A stretch of 64,000 nt of DNA from Tritrichomonas musculus (GCA_039105265.1 JAPFFF010000020.1:1071001-1135000); one strand, 5' to 3'; positions 10,802 through 22,274 are shown, counted from the stretch's first letter. Notes: generated from the letters alone by a model not told the origin. Program-made: numbers and translations.

Positions 10802-10805
10802 TTAA

Positions 10806-11451
10806 GGCAATATGAAAAAGAAAATGAACCAAAAATCATTCTTTTAAATAGTATCCTCAATATTCAACATTTTACAAAGCATCAATATTTATAACTGAAA
10901 TGTTATTACTTAAAATATGAGCTTTTCACTAATATTTCCACAAATCTATGCAATAAACCAACTATAAAATCATTTATATTTGAGAAATTCTTAATTTAAT
11001 TAAAATAAATATACTCTTTTTTATTTTTAGCAAGAAATTTTAAATTTTATTTCTATTTTTTTTTAACAAATTGAGAGGATGTTGGAAATATTTGTGAATA
11101 AATATTGAAATAAAACATTATTTCTCTCAAAAATTGAGATGTATCTATTAAAAAAATCTTAAGATATTATATATTAGAAACTAGACACAAAAAACATTCA
11201 TTAATTTCCATATTAAATAATTTAAATTTTTATATTTTAAATTCAAATTTTTATGTAAATTGTCTTATTTTTAGAAAATGACTTTGTATTTTATCTAAAT
11301 ATCTTATATAAGACACTCACTTCTCATCTGCGATATTTAATATAACATTTAGTAATGTAATTATGAAACCAATTAAAATATGACAATAATCTAGAATAAT
11401 ATTTTCATAAAATGGGGAAAAAAAAATATTTTAATTGATTTCATGATTATA
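10806..11451. other. AT-rich intergenic region, nothing identified
   Basis: About 650 bases of very AT-rich sequence with no open frame, repeat or RNA that I can support. Confidence 0.4.
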
Positions 11452-11662
11452 AATGGAAAAAAATATTTGGAAATTCACCCCTAGAATATAAAGTGATCAT
11501 TGTTTCAGGCGAAAATAAATTAGCTCTTAAAAATTAATGCAAATATAGGATTTAAATACTAATTGCCAAATAAAATTGATTTCATTTGAAGATAAATATG
11601 AAAAAAATCAGTAAAAATTATACACATCTATGTTTAACACAAGGATGCATTTTTGATTATTT
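11452..11662 (+). pseudogene. Relic copy of the N-terminal part of the kinase/Sel1 gene
   Basis: Two blocks match the gene that starts at 13984. Block one (about 11452-11560) parallels 13984-14090: both read ATGGAAAAAATATTTG, then CCAGAATACAAAGT, then AAATAAATTAGCTCTTAAAA with few differences. Block two (about 11597-11662) parallels 14832-14900: GAAAAAAAT.C.GTAAAAATTAT followed by the same TGT.TAAC and TTTTTGAT order. The roughly 740 bases in between are missing in the relic. Stops interrupt the copy. It is a decayed partial duplicate lying in the same orientation 2.5 kb upstream of its parent. Confidence 0.65.
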
Positions 11663-11860
11663 TTTTTTGAACTCTTGAAGATAAATCTTTGAAATCCGTT
11701 ACAACATAATCATAAAGATGTGTCGTATTTATTTCAACTTTTATTGTCATTATCAAGAGCCAAATTAATAAAAAAAAAAAAAAAGTGAAATGAAAATAAA
11801 ATTCAACTTTGAAAATTTTATGAAAATATTCTGTCAAAATTTTATGATGTTGTCAAACTT

Positions 11861-13813
11861 TTGAAACAAAAAATATTTTCATCAATAGAATTCATTTTTC
11901 TCATGTTTGGTATTTATAATGGTAAGAACCTTTACTTGCCCAGCCCTTTTTCTGAGTGGATATTAGACAAAAAAGATTTTTTTAGAGATGATCCAGCAAA
12001 TGCAACCAATCAAGGAGTTTTAGATTCAATTACAAAATTCAAGAGCTTATTTCAAATAATCCAACGTATGCTTCATTATGTGCCTTATTTGGCGCCGAAA
12101 AGTGTTTTTCAACACTTGCGATGATCTGTCCAGACGGAATTTCGTCAGAGCAATTCAGACAAAAAGATAATAAAGATCGCTCGCCAATTCACTTTGCCTG
12201 TGCTGGAGGTAATCTGAACATAGTTAGAATGCTTTATGATGCAATTTACAACCTAAACATGGAAGACTATTACGGATATCAGCCAGCTCATTATTCAGCG
12301 ATGGCTGGAACGACGGATATAATGAAATACTTATGGACAAAAGGTGCCAATATTCTTGATAAACTCAAATATGTCATGTCACCATTTCAGGTTACCTGTT
12401 TGTATGGTAATTTAGACATCATTAGACTCATTTGTGAAAGCATTGACCAAGATGATAAAGTTTTGAATGAATATCATCATATTAAATATTTTGAGAACAA
12501 AGCATTCCTCACACCTCTTCACTTTGCGTGTGAAGGATGTCATTCAAATGTTGTCGATTATCTTTTGTCGAAAAATAAAGAAATTGCGAAAAAACATTTG
12601 ACTTTAATTGACCATGAATCACGAACTCCACTTGAAGTGGCATGTCAAAACGGTTTTCTTGAATGTGTGAAGTCATTGGTCAAATTTGGCGCTTTGTCTT
12701 TGGATCTCGAAAAAAGTCAATCTGCTCTTTTTGATGCCAGAGCAAACGGTTTTCCTGACATTGTCACTTTTCTTCTTCGTCAGAAAGAAATCGACATAAA
12801 CAAAGTTAATTCAAATGACATGACAGCTCTTGAAATAGCAGTTATAAATGGTCAATTGGAGCCCGTTAAAGTTTTAATTCAAAATGGAGCTTTGAAAATA
12901 GAACCGAAAATGAAATTGGAGTTTATTTCTTGCAGCATGTGGTAATAATAAAGATCTCAGCATTGTTAAATATTTGGATGAACAAATGAATATTCCTTAT
13001 CAGACGATGGGTGACACTTTTATGAGGCAGGCCTGCAAAATAGAAAGCGAAGAACTTGTCAATTTTTTAATTGAAAAAAATTGTTCTTTTAAGAATATTA
13101 AAATAAATGATTTTAATTTCACAACAAAATGGACGCCTTTTATGACATTCCTTAAAAATAAAGGACTTGATTTTATGAATGTTAATTCTAATGTTGGTGT
13201 TCCAATTATTATTAAAACAATCAAATTTGGAAGTATGAATTCTATTAAAAAGTTGATTTCTGAAGGTGTTGAATAAAATAAAGAAATAATTAACAAAAAT
13301 GACTTGATTAAATTTTCTTGTGCTCAAGGAAAAACAGAATTATTTCATCTCCTAATTCAATACAATCCTAACATGTATGATCCAACCTTGTTTTTAAATG
13401 AATTGATAACAAAATTCATCAGTTCTAAAACCAAAACAAACAAGAAGCGAAATAAAGAATATTTTGATGTTGCAAGAATATTATTGATTGAATACAAAGC
13501 AAATCCAAATAATAAATCATTTATTAATGAACTTGCTTCTAATTGCTGTATTGAACTGCTTGAATTATTATCTGAATTTGGAGCATCATTTGATTTTTGT
13601 ATGATCGATTTTGACGTCTTTCGTCGTAATAACAAAAACTCAATTGTTTTTGAGTTATTTAAAGAAAAAAATGTCGATTTTAATACATTGAAATGTAAAA
13701 ATGGCAATTTATTATTAGTTGAAGCAATCAAAAATAATGATGCATACATGATTGACCAATTATTATCTTGTGGTGCATCAATTGATGACAAAACAAATAT
13801 AATTGACAAATAA
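11861..13813 (+). pseudogene. Broken ankyrin-repeat gene
   Basis: The stretch encodes a trichomonad-type ankyrin protein in pieces. 12121-12945 (with its frame readable somewhat upstream, through ALFGAEKCFSTLA) has at least seven ankyrin units such as RSPIHFACAGGNLNIVRMLY and TPLHFACEGCHSNVVDYLLS. Near 12930 the reading frame shifts: the following unit (LFLAACGNNKDLSIVKYL) lies in another frame that runs to 13274. An in-frame TAA at 13274-13276 interrupts it, and the same frame goes on to the stop at 13811-13813. The upstream piece 11861-12124 is in yet another frame. At least three lesions make an intact product unlikely; sequencing errors are the alternative. The N-terminal part of a normal family member (a helical DUF3447-like region) is only partly recognisable. 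Confidence 0.7.
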
Positions 13814-13983
13814 TAAATTTTATTAAATTGAAATGTCAATTAATTAATAATAATATATTATAAAAAAATTAAAAATCATATTTTTAATATATTTAATCCT
13901 TTTTAAATTAAGATATTGATAATTTTTTTTACAATATGTATTCAAAAAGTTGTCAGAACAATTAAATTTTATCAGGATTGCAA

Positions 13984-16900
13984 ATGGAAAAAATATTTGA
14001 AGATTTGCCCCCAGAATACAAAGTAATCATTGGTTCAATCAAAAATAAATTAGCTCTTAAAATTTATTCAAATTTTGCAATTAAATACCATTTAATTGAT
14101 GAAAAGAACGAAGTGCCAAACGAAAACAATGAAGATAAAAGCAACAGTATTATTGAAAGACACTTATTCGAGATTCTTCAAAATTTTCGGTTTATGACTT
14201 ATTGTATTTATAATCCAAATCAACAAAATCAAAATAATAAATCAAATACAATTTCTGATTTAGTTAATGTAATTATTTGTGTTGAGCATAATTGCCTGAT
14301 TATCGATCATATTAAACTTGATGTAATTAACAGAATCTTTTCAAAGTTGAAAAAACTCAATTTTTCGTTAATTAACGTTAGTGATGGAATTCCCGATGAC
14401 CTCAATGAGATGCATGCTAAAGAAGAAATTCAAAATTTTTGTGAAAAATTACAGTTGTATGAAATATATAAAAACGGTTTTATTCAAAATTTGACAGCTT
14501 CAATTGTTGGATATTTAATTAGACGTTATTTTTATCCATCTGATTATTTTATGAATAGTTCTTTTTTTGACTTTCAAGAATCTAATGAAGACCAATTTAG
14601 AAAAGAATTTTTCAATCATTTAAATTCAGAAGATTACAACATTAAAAATTACGAAAAAATCAAAGAAAAGTACTTGGAAAAAGAAATAAATAAACCAAAT
14701 GAATTTCAAGAAAAAGAGTTTATTATTTTAAGAACAATTATTTCAAATGAAAAAGCTTCATTTTATTTGGCAATCCACATTCAAAGCTTGCATGTTTTCA
14801 TGATGAAAAAATTGAATTCATTTGGGAGTGAACATGAAAAAAAATTCTGTAAAAATTATTCGCATCGTTGTCTAACGCATTTCTATGGATTTTTGATAAA
14901 TGAAGATAAAATAATTGGCTTTATTTATGAATATATGAGTAACGGATCGCTTGATACGTATATATCTTCAAATCCAGACAAAATCAACAAATTATTTGTA
15001 ATAATGACAATTGATAGAATTTTGGAAGGACTTATTTATTTGCATTCAAATATGTTAATTCATCGGGATATTAAACCAATGAATATTTTAATTGATCATA
15101 ATTTTATTCCATATATTTCTGATTTCGATACAATACGTCATCCAATAAAAGAAGGTGTTTCAACCGAAACAATGACAAATGATGTTGGATCGCAATTTTA
15201 TTCATCACCAGAACAAATTCGAGGCGCCAATGTTTCTTATCCATCAGATATATTTTCATTTGGTTTGATAATATATTTTTTATATGAAAAGAAAAATATG
15301 ATGACCAATTTATTTATTAAAGATGAAAAAAGTATTCTTCCTTTGACTAATGCATCCAACATCATTAAAACTATTTACAAAAAATGCACAAAAATCAAGC
15401 CAAATGAAAGATTTAATGCCAAAAAAATTAAATTTTTTATAAATGAAGAACTTAAAGCTTTGACAATTGATGAATTATTTGCATCAAACGATAATTTACT
15501 TATTAAATATTTCATTTATGAATTTTTCATGATTCAGGATGATAACATTGAAATATTTATTCATTTAATTATCAATTATTTCCTACCATCTTTATTAAAA
15601 AATTCAAATAAACCGGTTTTTAAAAACAAGCTTGGAAAATTTTATAGATTTGATTTAGACGCAGTTCAAAATAATTCAAATACACTAAATTTATTTGGAT
15701 CTGTTTTTTACAGTGGTTCTGGAGTTGAACAAAATTATTTGATTGCAAAAGAATTTTTTGAATTAGCTGCACAACAAAATAATCCTGCAGCTTTTTATAA
15801 TTTAGGAAAGCTTTATTATAATGGAAATGGTGTTGAAAAAGATATATATAAAGCTAAAGAATATTATGAGCTTGCAGCAGAACAAAATTATTCAGATGCT
15901 CTTTATTCTTTAGGTAATCTTTATTATAATGGAATTGAAATTGAAAAAAATTATTTTATTGCAAAAGAATATTTTGAATTAGCAGCTAAACAAAATAATT
16001 CTGATGCTATAAATATGTTAGGCGATCTTTATTATTATGGAAATGGTGTTGAAAAAGATTATTTGAAAGCTAAAGAATGTTATGAACAAGCTGCACAAGA
16101 TAATAATTTAAAAGCAATTTGGAATCTAGGATATATGTATTTTAATGGACTTGGAGTATCAAAAAATTATTCGAAAGCCAAAGAATATTATGAAATATTG
16201 GCAAAAGAAAATGATTCAGATGCATTATTCAATTTAGGTCTTATGTATACTCTTGGATTTGGTGCTGAAATAAATTATACGAAAGCAAACGAATATTACG
16301 AATTAGCTGCAAAGCAAAATAATTCTGATGCTCTTTATAATATGGGAGTTTTTTATCTAAAAGGATTCGGCGTTAAGCACAATTACACAAAAGCTAAAGA
16401 ATTGTATGAATTAGCAGCCAAACAAAACTGTACAAAAGCACTTGTAGGTTTAGGTGAAATTTATTGTTGTGGAATTGGAGTTGAAAAAGATTTCGATAAA
16501 GCAAAGGAATATTATGAATTAGCTGCAAAGAAAAATGATCCAACTGCTTTATATAATTTAGGCTATTTTTATGAGAACGAAATAGGTGTCAATAAAGATT
16601 ATGCTAAAGCAAAACAATATTATGAATTGGCAGCCAAACAAAATAATCCAGTTGCTCTTAATAGATTAGCATATTTTTATGAAACAGGACTCGGTGTTCA
16701 TAAAGATTATTATAGAGCCAGAGAATGTTATGAAATATTAGCAAAACAAAATTATTCAAATGCCTTTTATAAATTGGGCGAATTTTATTTCAATGGAAAT
16801 GGAGTAGAGAAAAATTACATAAAGGCCAAAGAATATTATCTTTTGGCAGCAAATAAAAGTCATTCAAAAGCCTTGTTTAATTTAGGAGAACTTTATTTTA

Positions 16901-18267
16901 ATGGTTATGGAGTTGAAAAAGATTATTTGAAAGCATTAAGATACTATAAATTGGCAGCAAATCAATTTGATTATGAAGCACTGTTTAAATTAGGGCAACT
17001 TTATCATAAAGGAATTGGTGTGAAAAAAGATTTATTTAAAGCTAAAGAATATTATGAATTAGCTGGTTATAATAATAATCCAGATGCTTTTTATTATTTA
17101 GCCGGATTATATTTAAAAACGAATATTTCAAAAGCAATTCAATACTTTTTAAAATCAATTGAAACACATTATAAAAAAGTTCTTGTTTATAACAGTGTAG
17201 ATAAATATCATTATAATGATTTCATAAGTAATAATTATTATTATCATTCATGTAATGATCTTGGTTTGTTATATCTTTTAATAAATAAAGATGTTGAGAA
17301 TGCAACCAAATACATTAAAGAGGCTGCATTTGGCGAGTATCCTTTTGCTCAAAATAATTTTGGTCTTTTGAATGAGATTTATTTAGATATAATTGAAAAT
17401 GCAGATTATATGTATCAAAGAGCATCAAAACACCAGTTTGCTCTTGCTGAATTCAATATTGGTCATCTTAAAGAAAAAGATAATAAAGTGGAAGAATCAA
17501 TTGAACATTTTATAAAGGCTTCTGATTATGAAGACTCTCCTTTAATATTCCATAACCGTCAACATAATGATAAAAGTCTCGAAATATCAAAAACTTTCAT
17601 TATTAGCTATACAAATCTCAAACTTTCTGAATATTATTTCTCTCTTTCTGATTTTACAAATGCAAAAAAATATTTCATAAAAACATTTTCGAAGTTGAAA
17701 GTAAATTCATATAAATTCAGACTCAAAATCCAAAAAGATAGAGTAAATTGTAATTATATTTTTACATATATTAAAAATTTCATTTTAAATTCCCCTGTTT
17801 TTGATTTGATCAGCCAATCATATTTGAGTTCTGATGTTAAGGTAAAAATTGAACAAATGAACCAAATTGAATTGCCAACTGAAAATTTAAATGAATCTGA
17901 TTATTCAAATGAAGAAATTCTTAATTACATAAAGCAAATTGGGTATAATAAATATCAATACAAATTGAAATATTTTCCAATGAAAGATGATGAAATGATC
18001 AATGTTGGACCAAATGAAATTTATTTTGATGATGAGGGTGAATTATTCGATTTTATTATTTCCAACGCTGATATTAAAAGTATTTTTAACAATGAAATCA
18101 AGAAAATTATCCAAATTATGAAAGAAATTATCTATACTCCTCCATATCCTGTTTTGTTTGGAAGAATTTATTTAAGTAAAATACAATCAATAGAAGAAAG
18201 CCCAAATATTAAAGATATTAATGAATTATTTTATGAAGGGCTTAACCTTTATGATATAACTAAATAA
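13984..18267 (+). CDS. Protein kinase fused to an array of Sel1 repeats
   Basis: The first ATG is at 13984, giving 1427 residues. The N-terminal 240 residues are helical and not recognised. Residues about 244-480 form a protein kinase domain of tyrosine-kinase-like or Ser/Thr type: the beta-3 lysine is probably in VFMMKKLN, the catalytic loop is HRDIKPMN (residues 359-366), the metal-binding motif reads DFD instead of DFG (about 379-381), and the activation segment ends SSPEQ. The glycine loop is poorly conserved. From about 563 to 1050 there are 13-14 tandem Sel1 repeats of 36 residues (ALYNLGxxYxNGxGVEKDYxKAKEYYELAAKQN), a TPR-like scaffold for protein binding. A non-repeat C-terminal region of about 370 residues follows. 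Kinase-Sel1 fusions are common in trichomonads. Activity is plausible but not assured with DFD. A decayed copy of its start lies at 11452. Confidence 0.85.
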   Translation: MEKIFEDLPPEYKVIIGSIKNKLALKIYSNFAIKYHLIDEKNEVPNENNEDKSNSIIERHLFEILQNFRFMTYCIYNPNQQNQNNKSNTISDLVNVIICVEHNCLIIDHIKLDVINRIFSKLKKLNFSLINVSDGIPDDLNEMHAKEEIQNFCEKLQLYEIYKNGFIQNLTASIVGYLIRRYFYPSDYFMNSSFFDFQESNEDQFRKEFFNHLNSEDYNIKNYEKIKEKYLEKEINKPNEFQEKEFIILRTIISNEKASFYLAIHIQSLHVFMMKKLNSFGSEHEKKFCKNYSHRCLTHFYGFLINEDKIIGFIYEYMSNGSLDTYISSNPDKINKLFVIMTIDRILEGLIYLHSNMLIHRDIKPMNILIDHNFIPYISDFDTIRHPIKEGVSTETMTNDVGSQFYSSPEQIRGANVSYPSDIFSFGLIIYFLYEKKNMMTNLFIKDEKSILPLTNASNIIKTIYKKCTKIKPNERFNAKKIKFFINEELKALTIDELFASNDNLLIKYFIYEFFMIQDDNIEIFIHLIINYFLPSLLKNSNKPVFKNKLGKFYRFDLDAVQNNSNTLNLFGSVFYSGSGVEQNYLIAKEFFELAAQQNNPAAFYNLGKLYYNGNGVEKDIYKAKEYYELAAEQNYSDALYSLGNLYYNGIEIEKNYFIAKEYFELAAKQNNSDAINMLGDLYYYGNGVEKDYLKAKECYEQAAQDNNLKAIWNLGYMYFNGLGVSKNYSKAKEYYEILAKENDSDALFNLGLMYTLGFGAEINYTKANEYYELAAKQNNSDALYNMGVFYLKGFGVKHNYTKAKELYELAAKQNCTKALVGLGEIYCCGIGVEKDFDKAKEYYELAAKKNDPTALYNLGYFYENEIGVNKDYAKAKQYYELAAKQNNPVALNRLAYFYETGLGVHKDYYRARECYEILAKQNYSNAFYKLGEFYFNGNGVEKNYIKAKEYYLLAANKSHSKALFNLGELYFNGYGVEKDYLKALRYYKLAANQFDYEALFKLGQLYHKGIGVKKDLFKAKEYYELAGYNNNPDAFYYLAGLYLKTNISKAIQYFLKSIETHYKKVLVYNSVDKYHYNDFISNNYYYHSCNDLGLLYLLINKDVENATKYIKEAAFGEYPFAQNNFGLLNEIYLDIIENADYMYQRASKHQFALAEFNIGHLKEKDNKVEESIEHFIKASDYEDSPLIFHNRQHNDKSLEISKTFIISYTNLKLSEYYFSLSDFTNAKKYFIKTFSKLKVNSYKFRLKIQKDRVNCNYIFTYIKNFILNSPVFDLISQSYLSSDVKVKIEQMNQIELPTENLNESDYSNEEILNYIKQIGYNKYQYKLKYFPMKDDEMINVGPNEIYFDDEGELFDFIISNADIKSIFNNEIKKIIQIMKEIIYTPPYPVLFGRIYLSKIQSIEESPNIKDINELFYEGLNLYDITK

Positions 18268-18592
18268 TATTTCTGATATCTCTAAAAAACACGAAAAGAA
18301 TATCTTTTTTTCCTCATTACCATTTGCCAAGAATAAAATATAGATTTTTGTATTCAAATTTATAATATTTTCTACTTCTTCCACTCTATTGTATAATATT
18401 CAAATCATCTGTTATCATTTCAGTATGAAATATTTAATTCAAAAAATAAATCAAAGTAATTCTAATGATTGGTTTTAATCAAATGGCTCAAATCATGTTT
18501 GTTTAAGTAAATGAAGTTTAGAATATAATCTAAATGCTATATGATTAAAATAAAGAAATAAAAACTTTTTATTAAAACTTTATATCATTTAA
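18268..18592. other. Convergent intergenic region, nothing identified
   Basis: About 325 bases of AT-rich sequence between two convergent gene ends. No gene or repeat is evident. Confidence 0.4.
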
Positions 18593-20860
18593 TTATTGAT
18601 ACTTTTCATCATCATTTTGATTAATTAAAGCTTCGTTGTTTAGAGTTTCAAGATTATGCTTTCTCTTTGTTGCTGATGAACGGACAGCCAATGCAATAAT
18701 AATTATAATAATAATTGCAGCAGCCGAACAAGACACAATAATTACTATCAACATCTTCTTACTGAAAGGCTTCTTTGTTGGTGAAGGAACATCGGTTGGT
18801 GGAACATCAGAAGCAGAAGGAACGTCAGTTGGTGGAACATCAGTAGGTGGAACATCGGTTGGTGCAGGCTGGACCTTTACATTGAACGAGCAGAATGAAT
18901 CTTTATCATATTCGTCAGTCACGTAAATAATTTGATCACTTTTGAATCCAATTTTCGCGTCGCACTCAGGCTCATTAGCGCCGAAATAGAAGACATTCTT
19001 GAAATTAGTTGATTCGAAAGCATTATCTTCAATTGAAGCCACAGTTGAATTGATGTACAAATTTCCATCCAATCCTTTACATCCCGAGAAAGTGCCATAT
19101 TTAATAGCGCTGATTGAGCTAGGAATTGTCAAGGAGCCAGTGAATCCAAAACAGTTGGCAAACGCATTACTATGTATTTCTCTGATACCAGCAGGAATAA
19201 CTAACTCACCACGAAAACCAGAACAGCCGGCAAAAGCATAATCCAAAACATACAACAAATTCTTCGAAAGAACTAAGCGTCCGTCAAATCCAGAACAATT
19301 TGCAAATGCGTTTCCACGAATTTCTTTGATCCTGTCAAGAATGACCAAATCGCCTTTTAATCCAGAACAGCCATAAAAAGTGTAATTGTGAATCATTCTC
19401 AGTCCGACAGGTAGAATTAATTGGCCATCTAATCCAGAGCAGCCTTCGAAAGCGCGCTCTTTCATTTCCATGTAAATCAGAGGAGTTGAAATGTTCAAAT
19501 CTCCTTTCAATTTGTAGCAGAAGTAGAAGGCGCATTCGTCGATCATTGACAGTTTATTGGAAAGAGTTAAACAGCCGTCAAATCCATAACAACGATAGAA
19601 CGCATGGCTCTCAATTTGAACAACTGTGTTTGGAATGGTTAACGAGCCAGTTAAGCCGGAACAATCAGCGAAACTAAAACGATCAACAAACTTCATTTTT
19701 GACGATAATTTAAGTTCACCATCAAATCCAGAACAGCCTTGAAAAGCCGAAGTTTTGACTTCGAGAACACTGTCAGGTATGACCAAATTTCCTCTGAATT
19801 TTTTTGCATCCATGAAAGCGTTTTCGTAAATCATTTCTATTTTGTCGTGGAGCTCAAGAGTTCCGTCAAAGCCAGAACAGCCGTTAAATGAAAAAGTGGT
19901 GATTATGGTGACACTTTTTGGTATGATTAACGATCCAGAAATTTGCTTACAATTATTGAATGCAAAATCACCAATGGATGTCAAACTTTCTGGAAGTTTC
20001 AGTTCACCACTGATGCATTTACAGTTTTGGAATGAATTCGAACCGATTTCTGATATTTTGTCATGAAGCAGCAATGAGCCGTCAAAGCCAGAACAGCTGG
20101 TAAAACAACTGGTACTTATAATTGTCACTTTTGGAGGTATTTTGAGGTCGCCGGTGAAGCCGGAACACTCTGAAAATGCAGTTTCGCCAATTTGGTACAC
20201 TGAATCGGGGAATTTTAATGTTCCTTTGAATCCTTGGCAATATTCAAATGCGGAATTTTCAATTACTTCTAAATTTTCTGAAAGAGTGAGTCCCGTGAAA
20301 CCCGAACATGAGGAAAATGCTTCCATTCCGATTCGAACCACTGAATCTGGAATTATTAAGGTTCCGGTAAATTTGCTGCAACCTAAAAAGGAAAGTTGAC
20401 TGATTGTTTTTAATTGGTTGGAAAGAGTAAGAGTTCCATCAAAGTTTTGGCATTGCGCAAACGCCCTTTCATCTATTCTTGTTACTGAATTTGGAATTAT
20501 TAAGGATCCAGCAAACTGGGTTCCTTGAAAACAGCAAGACCCAATTGTTGTAACAGTTTCTGGGATTATTAATTCGCCGATAAAATTGGTTTTATGAAAA
20601 GCTAATGCCCCAATAGATGTTAATGATTTAGAGAGCGTTAAAGTTCCGTTTAAACCTGTACAACCTTCAAAAGCACTTTCGCCAATAGTAAGGACAGAGT
20701 CTGGGATAATTAATGAACCTATGTATTGATCACAATTATAATATTTTTTCGCTTCGATTTCAGTTGTTCCCTCGGGAATTATTAACTCGCCAGTACCACA
20801 TTCAGCTAAAATGTTTTTTTTGGAATAAGCAACATAAAGAAGAAATAAGAAAGCAATCAT
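18593..20860 (-). CDS. BspA-like LRR surface protein with signal peptide and transmembrane anchor
   Basis: The protein has 755 residues from the ATG complementary to 20858-20860. The N-terminus MIAFLFLLYVAYS is a short hydrophobic signal peptide. Residues about 22-640 are more than twenty BspA-type (TpLRR) repeats with the pattern G-x-L-x-I-P-x-S-V-x-x-I-x-x-x-A-F-x-x-C-S-G-F. A Pro/Thr/Asp/Val linker follows, with PPTDVP repeated several times, then a transmembrane helix (LIVIIVSCSAAAIIIIIIIA) and a cytoplasmic tail of about 30 residues starting RSSATKRKH. This is the classical layout of the membrane-anchored BspA proteins of Trichomonas, thought to act in adhesion. A TCACT motif (complement of 20863-20867) lies three bases before the ATG and fits the trichomonad initiator. 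Unlike the protein at 2-1831, the repeat units here include G-E-L/G-S-L insertions. Confidence 0.92.
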   Translation of the reverse strand: MIAFLFLLYVAYSKKNILAECGTGELIIPEGTTEIEAKKYYNCDQYIGSLIIPDSVLTIGESAFEGCTGLNGTLTLSKSLTSIGALAFHKTNFIGELIIPETVTTIGSCCFQGTQFAGSLIIPNSVTRIDERAFAQCQNFDGTLTLSNQLKTISQLSFLGCSKFTGTLIIPDSVVRIGMEAFSSCSGFTGLTLSENLEVIENSAFEYCQGFKGTLKFPDSVYQIGETAFSECSGFTGDLKIPPKVTIISTSCFTSCSGFDGSLLLHDKISEIGSNSFQNCKCISGELKLPESLTSIGDFAFNNCKQISGSLIIPKSVTIITTFSFNGCSGFDGTLELHDKIEMIYENAFMDAKKFRGNLVIPDSVLEVKTSAFQGCSGFDGELKLSSKMKFVDRFSFADCSGLTGSLTIPNTVVQIESHAFYRCYGFDGCLTLSNKLSMIDECAFYFCYKLKGDLNISTPLIYMEMKERAFEGCSGLDGQLILPVGLRMIHNYTFYGCSGLKGDLVILDRIKEIRGNAFANCSGFDGRLVLSKNLLYVLDYAFAGCSGFRGELVIPAGIREIHSNAFANCFGFTGSLTIPSSISAIKYGTFSGCKGLDGNLYINSTVASIEDNAFESTNFKNVFYFGANEPECDAKIGFKSDQIIYVTDEYDKDSFCSFNVKVQPAPTDVPPTDVPPTDVPSASDVPPTDVPSPTKKPFSKKMLIVIIVSCSAAAIIIIIIIALAVRSSATKRKHNLETLNNEALINQNDDEKYQ

Positions 20861-22274
20861 TTAGTGAAATAATTTATTGAAATTTATTTTTTTTATTTTA
20901 TTTTAATAATTAAAATAAAAAAAAGCAAATTTATTAGAGAAAAAATGCAAATAAAAAATGATCTATGTTCAGAAAAAATTATTTTGAAAATTATTTTGTA
21001 TTAAATATTTCTATTCAATTCTATTTTTAAAAAGTTCTCAGGAGTTAACTGCAATATATATGAAGTTCACAAAAAGTTGTATTAATTGTCTCTGAAATTT
21101 ATCAAAGCAATTTTTTCCCCATATTATTATAAATGCAGGAAAGAGGAATTTAATGAAGACCAAGTGATATTCCATATATTATAATGTTAATATATTTTTA
21201 ATATATAACTGAAATTCCAAAATATATAAAATGCTCCTGAAAATTCCCCTTTCAAATAATATAAAATACTTAATAATTTTAAATATTTACATTATTAATA
21301 ATAAGTAGATTTTAATTCATTTTAAATTAATTTAATTATAGCTTTTTTTATTAAGATAAGATTATTTGATATATTGATTTTCGGACAAAATCCTCTCAAT
21401 CTTATTTATTATAATATTGATATATTAACTTATTTTGACTTGTTTTTTGGAATTAAATCATAAAAAAATCAACTCTTTTTTATCATAGAAAAGTCTTCGA
21501 ATTGAATAGGAGTGATTGAAAAAAAATTTATTTCTTTGAAAAGTGCAACTTTTTTGATATACCGATTATTTTTTTTTTATTTATTGCATAATAAGAAGGC
21601 TTGTTCCTGGAATGATGAGGCTGATTTGAAACAATTATGTGTTTATAATTTGTTTAAATAGCCTTTCTTCTTCCTCTGTATCTATTAAATTACAAAAGTA
21701 AAAATTTTAAAGAGAGTTAATCCGTTGCCCAGCTCATCCTTAACAATTGTCCAGAGGCTATCAGCATTCAATTAAAATTCTCAACAGGTCCTTGAAAAAT
21801 ATAATTTTGAAACAAAGGCAAAATTATTTTCAATTCAAATGGTATACCAATAATAAAATCATGACTGATTATTTCACATATGCTGATGATTTTGAATTTC
21901 GACTAGATTCTATTGATTCATTACTCTTGATAAATATCCATAAATAAACGAAAGACATTTTTTTTCATTAGTCCTAGTATTTAAGCTTACTACCACCTCA
22001 CTGCAATATCAAGTAAAATATAATTCGAAGAGATATTGCTTAGTCAATATTAATGATTAGCAATATAGTTAATATGTCTGTGACAGATTGTTTGATAGAA
22101 TAAAAGATATATGGAGATATACTTTCTAGATAAATTTTATGATTACAATATATAATATATTTATATCCATATAAAAATAAACAAATGAAATAATGTTGAA
22201 ATTTTATAACTATTATTGTGAAAATTGTATTTTTTAAAAACAAATTTTAAATAAAAAGACGTTAAGTATATATA
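20861..22274. other. AT-rich divergent intergenic region
   Basis: About 1.4 kb between two divergent genes. It is strongly AT-rich. A slightly less AT-rich patch lies at 21590-21800, but I cannot identify a gene, RNA or transposon in it; a 66-codon frame at 21747 has no recognisable features. The promoters of both flanking genes must lie here. Confidence 0.4.

Noticed and set aside
18636-20399. Several long frames opposite the BspA-like gene
   Set aside because: They are mirror frames produced by the repetitive LRR coding sequence and lack any protein-like features.
21747-21947. 66-codon frame in the 1.4-kb intergenic region
   Set aside because: No recognisable features and no support from context; AT-rich chance frame.
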